DNA from: an uncultured bacterium
Lineage (GTDB): Bacteria > Verrucomicrobiota > Lentisphaeria > Victivallales > Victivallaceae
DNA: 5,548 bases
Direction of reading: 5' to 3'
Assembly (NCBI GenBank): GCA_949286445.1
Contig: CASECL010000152.1
Span: 1 to 5,548, forward strand
Part shown: piece by piece, positions 1-4,350 of the stretch
How positions within the stretch are numbered: the stretch's first letter is position 1
Layout: every line of letters begins with the position of its first letter
Translations under genes and position numbers: made by a program
Notes under the pieces: model-generated
Told to the model about the DNA's origin: nothing
Database searches by the model: none
The model's input: only the letters and a program-made list of their open reading frames with translations

Positions 1-378
1 AAAAGTTTGCAGTTATTTGAGTTTCTGCATGAAAATCACCCGGAGTGGGCAAAAGGCTGTTGGCGGCAGGTAAAGGACCTCTTTGTCCGCTACCGGCGTT
101 ATGATCTGGCGGCAGTGTACATGAAAGATGTTTATAAAGAATATCTGCATATAAAGCGGTTGCTTCTGAAACACCGGACGGAACATGATCGGGAAACGGA
201 TGCCGCCCGATCGGCGATTGTGTCCAATGCGCGTGAATTGATCAATATAGCAGAAAGTTCAAAGCACTATGATAAGGCACGGAAAATAGCCGATGATGTT
301 CATAGCCTTTATCCGGAAATTAATTTACAAGTAAAATCAGATGAAACGGATTCTGAGAGTACAGAAGAGACAAAATAA
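1..378 (+). CDS. C-terminal part of an unrecognised helical (TPR-like) protein, 5' end outside the window
   Basis: The frame is open from the first base, so the gene very probably begins upstream. A TTG at 7-9 could act as a start but has no room for a ribosome site in the window. The visible 125 residues are hydrophilic and alpha-helical in character. They are rich in Tyr, Arg, Lys and Glu and have no membrane segment. Two stretches, YRRYDLAAVYMKDVYKEYL and SKHYDKARKIADDVHSLYPE, have the Ala/Tyr spacing and trailing Pro of a TPR-like helix pair, so a helical-repeat scaffold is possible. The tail is acidic and Ser/Thr-rich (DETDSESTEETK), typical of a disordered C-terminus. I do not recognise the family and assign no function. 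A 175-nt AT-rich gap with a candidate promoter follows, so it is probably not in the same transcription unit as the genes downstream. Confidence 0.6.
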   Translation, partial: KSLQLFEFLHENHPEWAKGCWRQVKDLFVRYRRYDLAAVYMKDVYKEYLHIKRLLLKHRTEHDRETDAARSAIVSNARELINIAESSKHYDKARKIADDVHSLYPEINLQVKSDETDSESTEETK

Positions 379-408
379 TGTTTTGGCAACAGATTGAATG
401 CAGCTGGC

Positions 409-422
409 TTATAATGTTATAA
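409..422. repeat. Short inverted repeat TTATAA-TG-TTATAA
   Basis: Two TTATAA hexamers are separated by TG in the AT-rich gap after the first gene. The 2-nt spacer makes an RNA hairpin poor, and there is no GC stem plus T-run, so this is not a convincing terminator. It could be an operator half-site pair or part of the AT-rich region upstream of the promoter at 459. It also holds a perfect TATAAT at 410-415, but no -35 hexamer lies at a suitable distance (TTGGCA at 383-388 is 21 nt away). Confidence 0.25.
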
Positions 423-458
423 ATTAAAATTATTTTAGTATTTCTTTGCTTTTACTGC

Positions 459-487
459 TTGACAATATAAATGACCTGGATTAGGTT
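459..487 (+). promoter_or_regulatory. Candidate sigma70-type promoter with AT-rich upstream region
   Basis: A perfect -35 hexamer TTGACA (459-464) is followed after 17 nt by TAGGTT (482-487). That -10 is weak but keeps the three most important positions (T1, A2, T6). About 45 nt of A/T-rich sequence lies directly upstream and could act as an UP element. Transcription would start near 494 and give a purine-rich leader of about 60 nt before the ATG at 554. It would drive the small membrane-protein gene and possibly the genes after it. This is a motif reading only, and promoter consensus in this group of bacteria is not well established. Confidence 0.4.
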
Positions 488-553
488 TACAGAGAGAGCG
501 GGGAAAAGGGAGAGATAGAAAAATATTTAAGTGTTAAAACCGGGGGAGACAGG

Positions 554-1066
554 ATGAAAAACGGTCAAAAAAAGTATTGGATAACCGGCGGAATTATTGT
601 AGTATTGGCGGCAGCAGCAGTGCTGGTATGGGTGTTTTGTTTTCAGGAAAAAGGCGATCCCACATTGGTGTTGGAGTTTGCCAAAAAGAGAGGGGAGGGG
701 GTATCAGCCACGCTTTGGAGTGATATTTCAATCGGCGGGAAATATGTGTTTGTCCACGGAGTGCAGGAAAAACCGATTGACAACCCGGATACTTTGGTGA
801 CCTGGGGCGGAAGCAACGGCATTGCAAAGGGTTCTCAACAGCTTTCCGGAGTTTATAACTTTGATATTAAAGTAAGACATGAAATACAGAAAGTCAAAGT
901 TACCTACAATGGAGAAAGAAAACTGGACGTTGCCGAGGGCAGGGGGTGGAAACTGTACATTAAACGGATTCCAAGATCCAAACAGTTATCCGCTCAGACG
1001 GGTTCGGTGAAATCTGCGGCTTCCGGAGCTGCCGGATCAGTAAGGGTGAAGACATTGGAAAAATGA
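554..1066 (+). CDS. Small single-pass membrane-anchored protein of unknown function
   Basis: The start is ATG 554, supported by a Shine-Dalgarno sequence GGGGGAG (542-548) 5 nt upstream. The 170-residue product begins with a short basic segment (MKNGQKKYW), then one hydrophobic helix at about residues 10-30 (GGIIVVLAAAAVLVWVFCF). This is a signal anchor, or an uncleaved signal peptide, that should put the rest outside the cytoplasmic membrane. Residues 36-140 look like a compact beta-rich domain with short alternating strands such as GKYVFVHGV, YNFDIKVRH and QKVKVTYNG. The last 25 residues are a low-complexity Ser/Ala/Gly linker or tail. No known family is recognised and no catalytic motif is evident. 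The same topology, short basic N-terminus plus one helix plus exoplasmic domain, recurs in the two hydrolases downstream. Its stop overlaps a possible micro-ORF start (ATGA, 1063-1066), hinting at translational coupling. Confidence 0.75.
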   Translation: MKNGQKKYWITGGIIVVLAAAAVLVWVFCFQEKGDPTLVLEFAKKRGEGVSATLWSDISIGGKYVFVHGVQEKPIDNPDTLVTWGGSNGIAKGSQQLSGVYNFDIKVRHEIQKVKVTYNGERKLDVAEGRGWKLYIKRIPRSKQLSAQTGSVKSAASGAAGSVRVKTLEK

Positions 1067-1152
1067 AAACCAGCCGCCCGGTTGGATACGGCATCTCAGA
1101 TGCAGTAAAACTCCTCCTGCCATTGGAATATACCGGAGGAGGAGAATTTTGA
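1063..1152 (+). CDS. Possible 29-codon micro-ORF, perhaps a remnant N-terminus of the ligase gene
   Basis: ATG 1063 overlaps the stop of the preceding gene in an ATGA arrangement, the classic layout of translationally coupled genes, although its own SD is weak (GGAA just upstream). The 29-residue peptide contains DAVKLLLPLEYTGGGEF. This resembles the opening of the first membrane helix of O-antigen-ligase-type proteins, which often read LLLP..(Y/F)GG. It ends at TGA 1150-1152. Since the ligase-like ORF downstream seems to lack its N-terminal half, this could be the stump of the original gene after an internal deletion. Alternatively it is a coupling leader peptide, or chance. The resemblance is weak. 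Confidence 0.25.
   Translation: MKTSRPVGYGISDAVKLLLPLEYTGGGEF
1070..1103 (+). other. Two small stem-loops in the junction after the small membrane-protein gene
   Basis: The first stem pairs CCAGCC (1070-1075) with GGTTGG (1080-1085), including one G-U pair, around a GCCC loop. The second pairs GCATC (1091-1095) with GATGC (1099-1103) around a TCA loop. Neither is followed by a T-run. With the larger hairpin at 1107-1150 they make this 126-nt junction unusually structured. They could be RNA processing or stability elements between two genes of one transcript. Confidence 0.35.
1107..1150 (+). promoter_or_regulatory. Hairpin sequestering a strong Shine-Dalgarno-like sequence, or a weak terminator
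   Basis: CTCCTCCT (1111-1118) is exactly complementary to AGGAGGAG (1137-1144). The stem can be extended by AAAA (1107-1110) pairing with TTTT (1147-1150) across a 2-nt bulge, around an 18-nt loop. The 3' arm lies within GGAGGAGGAG (1135-1144), among the strongest possible anti-16S matches, so the fold would hide a ribosome site. The TTTT that follows is short, so intrinsic termination would be weak. The SD is well placed for TTG 1149 (4 nt) but about 48 nt from the ATG of the ligase ORF at 1193. It may control translation entry into the downstream gene, or be a relic of a start that was moved. Confidence 0.45.
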
Positions 1153-1271
1153 GAACGGTAAACTTTCAGAAAAACATTTTCAGTGATAAAAAATGTTCAG
1201 GTATCAGGGAGAGGAAAGACTGCAGCTCTGGTTTGTCTCGCCAAATGAATGCGGGGTCTTTCTGGCGGTGA
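1149..1271 (+). CDS. Possible 40-codon ORF with strong SD, running into the ligase ORF one base out of frame
   Basis: TTG 1149 sits 4 nt after GGAGGAGGAG and overlaps the stop of the micro-ORF at 1063-1152 in a TTGA arrangement. It reads 40 codons to TGA 1269-1271, across the start of the ligase ORF (ATG 1193). At 1188-1193 there is a run of six A. One more A there, by indel, transcriptional slippage or a -1 ribosomal shift, would join this reading frame exactly to ATG 1193 and onward. This would give the ligase ORF, which has no SD of its own, a strong initiation site. On its own the peptide has no recognisable features, so it may simply be the true 5' end of the gene disrupted by one base. 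Confidence 0.25.
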   Translation: MRTVNFQKNIFSDKKCSGIRERKDCSSGLSRQMNAGSFWR

Positions 1272-2686
1272 CTGTTTTGGTCTCCATCGGAATTTTCTGC
1301 GGATGTCTGCTGATAAAAAAGCGTTATATCCGTTACACTTCCCTGACACTGACAATTTTGCTGATATTGTTTCAGCAGCTGCTGTTGGCGGGAACTTATT
1401 CCCGCGGCGGCTATCTGGGGGCTTTTGCCGGATTGTTTTTCGCCTGGCTGCTCTGCCGGAAAAAAGCGGTACTGATTTTCCTGCTGACCGGAATATTTAT
1501 AACCTTTTCCATTGCCAAAGGCGGCTCGCGGGTAGGGTCGATAGTTAGAGTATCTTCTGACGCCTCCATTGCCAACCGGATATTGCTGTGGCGCGGTGCC
1601 AGCGGCATAATTGCGCAGAATCCGGTGTCCGGAGTTTCCGACGCCGGTGGACTTTACCACGCCTGGTATCAGCCGCTGTGGCTGGATGAACATTACGGCG
1701 GCATGATAAGTGATCCCATGGGAATTACGGTCCAATACGGGGTATGGGCAGGGATGCTGTTTTTTGCCATATTCTTATTGCCGCTCTATTTTTCCTGGCG
1801 GTACATCCGGCTGTGGGGGGATTACGGCGGATTGTTTGCCGGATTTGCCGGGGCTCTGGCAGGTTATCTGGTATCTTCGTTTTTCAGCACCTTTTATATG
1901 GTAAATTTGATATGTTGGACCATGATCGTTCTGCTGACCATTGTTGCGTTGGCTCTGCTGATACTTTTGATCCGGAAAAAAGTTATGCCAAAATGGTGGG
2001 ATTTTGCCATCCCGATTGCCGGTGCATTGTTGATGGGATCGGGAATATTCCTTTGGGGGTGTGTGGAAAATGCCCGCCTGCCTTACAGTTGGAGTTACCG
2101 TGAACTCCCCTGGCAGGAAAGGCATAAATCGTGGGAATGTCATGCCGTTCCCAAAAGTGACATCAAAGGTACAGTTATTTGTATGCTCAGCGAAAAATGG
2201 ACGCAGGATAATTATTATGGCGACTTTATCCGTGAATTCGGCCGAGCCCTGCTGAACAATGGATATGAATTGCTGGTGGCCGCCCCGCGGGAGGGGCGAA
2301 CCGGCAAAAAGGATGCGGTTGAATACCTCCGGGAGGCCATTGCCGTCCGTCCGGAACGTAAAATTTACCTTTTCGGTGTCGGCAGACAGTCCCAGACTGC
2401 GATTTTGGCCGCCGCAGAGGTAAATGCCGTTAATATTGCCGGAGTGGCGGCAGTGAACAGTCCGGCAAGGTGGCCGTTTGAAGAATTAAGTCCGATTGAA
2501 TTTATTAACCGCATTTCTGCACCGGTTATTTTGTTTGCTTCGAGCGGAAATATGCCGGATGCAATGGAATTGGCGGAACTGCGGAATAAAGCAAATCTGC
2601 CGGTAAAAACGGTGGAAATTACCATGGATGACCGGGAAAATATTTTGCCGGAACTGGAGGATTGGCTGGATGAAAAAATGGATTAA
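1193..2686 (+). CDS. O-antigen ligase/polymerase-type membrane domain (N-terminally short) fused to a catalytically dead alpha/beta-hydrolase-like domain
   Basis: The ORF has 497 codons. ATG 1193 follows an in-frame TAA at 1187-1189 and has no SD, so the true start is uncertain. Residues about 15-260 match the Wzy_C/WaaL style of membrane glycan ligases and polymerases. They contain FVSPNECGVFL, the hallmark TYSRGGYLG (68-76), ILLWRGASGIIAQNPVSGVS before a long periplasmic loop, and DPMGITVQYGVWAG (174-187), in the position of the family's HNDYL....E.G..G. About eight helices are visible: 19-41, 49-67, 71-88, 92-107, 183-201, 211-233, 236-260 and 270-290. Charge bias (IKKRYIRY, CRKK, RKK inside) predicts that both ends lie outside. 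A periplasmic N-terminus and the absence of the usual first four to six helices suggest truncation. Residues 320-497 form an exoplasmic alpha/beta-hydrolase-like domain related to the next gene, but its nucleophile position reads IYLFGVGRQ (Gly397 instead of Ser), and no matching Asp or His is seen. The family transfers or polymerises lipid-linked glycans; activity here is doubtful. Confidence 0.78.
   Translation: MFRYQGEERLQLWFVSPNECGVFLAVTVLVSIGIFCGCLLIKKRYIRYTSLTLTILLILFQQLLLAGTYSRGGYLGAFAGLFFAWLLCRKKAVLIFLLTGIFITFSIAKGGSRVGSIVRVSSDASIANRILLWRGASGIIAQNPVSGVSDAGGLYHAWYQPLWLDEHYGGMISDPMGITVQYGVWAGMLFFAIFLLPLYFSWRYIRLWGDYGGLFAGFAGALAGYLVSSFFSTFYMVNLICWTMIVLLTIVALALLILLIRKKVMPKWWDFAIPIAGALLMGSGIFLWGCVENARLPYSWSYRELPWQERHKSWECHAVPKSDIKGTVICMLSEKWTQDNYYGDFIREFGRALLNNGYELLVAAPREGRTGKKDAVEYLREAIAVRPERKIYLFGVGRQSQTAILAAAEVNAVNIAGVAAVNSPARWPFEELSPIEFINRISAPVILFASSGNMPDAMELAELRNKANLPVKTVEITMDDRENILPELEDWLDEKMD
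2656..2660 (+). promoter_or_regulatory. Ribosome binding site fixing the start of the first stand-alone hydrolase
   Basis: GGAGG lies 9 nt before ATG 2670, inside the end of the preceding gene. It favours ATG 2670 over the in-frame ATG 2628, which lacks a good SD and would put 14 unlikely residues in front of the signal anchor. Confidence 0.7.
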
Positions 2687-3524
2687 AAAACACCTGATCG
2701 CAATTTTGTCTGTCTGTGCGGTATGCTGTTTTATTCTGGCTTTTGTCATACCCCGGTTAAGTCCGGTGCGTTTCAGAAAACTTGATACGCCACCGGGAAC
2801 CAGTTATGCTGGAATTTACTACATCATTCCGGAAGGTAAGGTGTCCGGGATTTTGATTGTAATTCACGGCTGGAACAATTTAAAGGGCGAACTCATTTCT
2901 GATCCGCATTGGCAGGAATTCGCCCGGAAAAATAACCTTGCTTTATTTGAGGCATCTTATGCTTCTGACCGGGATTCACTGAATAATGGGGTGCCGTATC
3001 ACAATAACGTGCCGGCTAATGGCAAAATATTGCTGGATGCCATTCATGAGCTGCTGCCCGGCAATTTTCCCATTTATTTATTCGGTCACTCCGCCGGGGC
3101 GCAGTACATAACCCGTTTCATCCAGTGGAAGCCGGAGTTGGTACGGGCGTGGGTGGCCAACTCCCACGGCTGGTACAGCAGCGGCATGGACATTGGAGAA
3201 AACATCCCCCCCGGACTGGTGATCACCGGTGAAACAGACGGCAATTATCAGAGTTGCTGGGAGTATTTCCGAGACGGCATAGCGCAGGGTAAAAAAATGC
3301 TCTGGTGCGGAGTTAAAAATATGGGACATTATCCGCTGCTGCCGGAACCGGCGGAGTTTGCCCGGAAATATTTGCAGTGTTTTATTGACCATGATGATGG
3401 TCAGTTGAAATGGGTTGAAGTTGAACTGGATGGTAAAAATGCCGGATATCTGCCGGATGCAAACCTTATGGAAGATTGGAAAAAACTGGACTTACTTATT
3501 GGAGATGAGGAGGAAATTTTATGA
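2670..3524 (+). CDS. Membrane-anchored alpha/beta hydrolase (esterase-like) with intact catalytic motifs
   Basis: Starting at ATG 2670 the product is 284 residues. It has a basic head (MKKWIKKH), one hydrophobic helix at about 9-28 and a domain that should face the periplasm or be exported. The alpha/beta-hydrolase landmarks are in order. VIHGW (His66-Gly67) gives the oxyanion loop. YLFGHSAGAQ (Ser141) is the nucleophile elbow. TGETDG (Asp190) is the likely acid, and MGHYPL (His220) is the likely general base. The family cleaves esters, and the style recalls the PHB-depolymerase/LpqC-like and acetyl- or feruloyl-esterase groups, but the substrate cannot be read from sequence. About 45 residues follow the core (240-284) and are not needed for the fold. 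The gene overlaps the ligase fusion by 17 nt and the prepilin gene by ATGA, so all three are probably co-translated. The upstream fusion carries a dead relative of this domain. Confidence 0.88.
   Translation: MKKWIKKHLIAILSVCAVCCFILAFVIPRLSPVRFRKLDTPPGTSYAGIYYIIPEGKVSGILIVIHGWNNLKGELISDPHWQEFARKNNLALFEASYASDRDSLNNGVPYHNNVPANGKILLDAIHELLPGNFPIYLFGHSAGAQYITRFIQWKPELVRAWVANSHGWYSSGMDIGENIPPGLVITGETDGNYQSCWEYFRDGIAQGKKMLWCGVKNMGHYPLLPEPAEFARKYLQCFIDHDDGQLKWVEVELDGKNAGYLPDANLMEDWKKLDLLIGDEEEIL
3507..3513 (+). promoter_or_regulatory. Ribosome binding site of the prepilin-like gene
   Basis: GAGGAGG ends 7 nt before ATG 3521. It is a strong site located within the last codons of the preceding hydrolase, whose stop (TGA 3522-3524) overlaps the start as ATGA. 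Confidence 0.75.
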
Positions 3525-4321
3525 AAAAAACAAGTTTTACCATTGTTGAACTTCTGGTGGTGATTGCCATTATTTCCATTCTGGGGGCACTGCTGTTTCC
3601 CATGCTGGCCAAGTCCCGGGAACGTGCGGTTGACGTCCAGTGCCGCAACAATATCCGCAATCTGGGGATCGCCTGGACACTGTATGCCAACAGCAATGAT
3701 GATGTTCTGCCGCCGGCGTGTTCCTCCAAGGTTGCCAATCAGCCCTGGCAGACCGCCGGAAAAAAAGATGTTTACTGGGTGAATATGATTGCGCCCTATA
3801 TCGACAGAAGCATGATGGTGGATTATTCCGATCCGGATGATGTGCCGAACAGCGATTTGCATGTAGTTAATTACCCAAAGTCCCCATGGACATGCCCGGC
3901 GATGTATGATATCCGTCAGCAGAGCGGCAAGGAGTTTTTCTCCTATAATCCCCACTATGGCATGATCCGTTTCGGCATAGGGCAGGAGAAGGGGGATGAT
4001 GTGCCGCCGCCGATAACCCGTCTCGGCGCGATTCGTTATCCGGCGGAAATCATGGTTTTTGCCGATTCCGCCCACATGATACCGGATGACGGCAACGGTT
4101 ATTTCAATCCGGTTGCGGCGGAATCCGGCATATATGCTATCAACCAATACAAAAAAGTAGGTACTGCAGAGAAAAATGCCTGGGGGGCGAGACATCCCAA
4201 TGATTCAGTATCATCATTTCACGCCGATGGTTCCGCCCGCAACTTTACCGCCAAAGATATAGAAAAAGAGATTGTGGAGCGGGGCTGGAAGACTGGAAGC
4301 CGGGTTTTAGGCAACCAGTAA
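3521..4321 (+). CDS. Type II secretion/type IV pilus-like prepilin (pseudopilin) with C-terminal H..DG motif
   Basis: The 266-residue product starts with a five-residue leader (MKKTS), then FTIVELLVVIAIISILGALL. Phe6 would be +1 after prepilin-peptidase cleavage, and Glu10 is the conserved Glu5. The residue before the cut is Ser rather than the usual Gly, which may affect processing. After the N-terminal helix comes SRERAVDVQCRNNIRNLGIA and YANSNDDVLPPA, the standard continuation in the DUF1559/H-X9-DG prepilin families common in Planctomycetes and Lentisphaerae. The C-terminal WGARHPNDSVSSFHADGS (His225, Asp236-Gly237) matches that motif with ten rather than nine intervening residues. Cys41 and Cys125 could pair. 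Members are membrane-inserted, pilin-like proteins. Many paralogues occur per genome and their individual roles are largely unknown. Its place between two hydrolase genes suggests a role in displaying or moving their substrate or product, which is inference. Confidence 0.92.
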   Translation: MKKTSFTIVELLVVIAIISILGALLFPMLAKSRERAVDVQCRNNIRNLGIAWTLYANSNDDVLPPACSSKVANQPWQTAGKKDVYWVNMIAPYIDRSMMVDYSDPDDVPNSDLHVVNYPKSPWTCPAMYDIRQQSGKEFFSYNPHYGMIRFGIGQEKGDDVPPPITRLGAIRYPAEIMVFADSAHMIPDDGNGYFNPVAAESGIYAINQYKKVGTAEKNAWGARHPNDSVSSFHADGSARNFTAKDIEKEIVERGWKTGSRVLGNQ

Positions 4322-4333
4322 AGATAATTTTTC

Positions 4334-4339
4334 GGGGGA
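4334..4339 (+). promoter_or_regulatory. G-rich ribosome site that favours ATG 4351
   Basis: GGGGGA is the only SD-like sequence between the prepilin stop and the next gene. It directly abuts or overlaps ATG 4339, which is too close for initiation, but lies 11 nt from the in-frame ATG 4351. ATG 4351 is therefore preferred. Using ATG 4339 would add MLLF to the N-terminus. Confidence 0.5.
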
Positions 4340-4350
4340 TGCTTTTATTT

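Noticed and set aside
379..458. Intrinsic terminator after the first gene
   Set aside because: The AT-rich inverted repeats (409-422, 427-437) have no GC-rich stem followed by a T-run. Termination may occur here but is not visible.
531..557. Eight-codon leader frame GTG 531 ending in ATGA overlap with the small membrane-protein gene
   Set aside because: The nearest SD-like purine run (507-514) is 16 nt away and the peptide is tiny. The gene has its own SD at 542-548, so chance is the simpler explanation.
1166..1735. Reverse-strand open frame of 189 codons opposite the ligase domain
   Set aside because: The opposite strand encodes clear membrane helices and family motifs. This frame is Gln/Ser-rich without features and is best explained as a shadow.
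2628..2669. Longer start (ATG 2628) for the first hydrolase
   Set aside because: The added residues break the basic-head plus helix signal anchor, and there is no good SD. GGAGG at 2656-2660 fits ATG 2670.
3401..4195. Long reverse-strand open frame of 264 codons opposite the prepilin gene
   Set aside because: It mirrors the strong prepilin frame, its translation has no domain-like pattern and is rich in His/Asn/Arg, and it has no sensible start context. It is an antisense shadow.
4322..4350. Terminator or promoter between the prepilin gene and the last gene
   Set aside because: The 29-nt gap has no stem-loop and no pair of promoter hexamers, so read-through within an operon is more likely.
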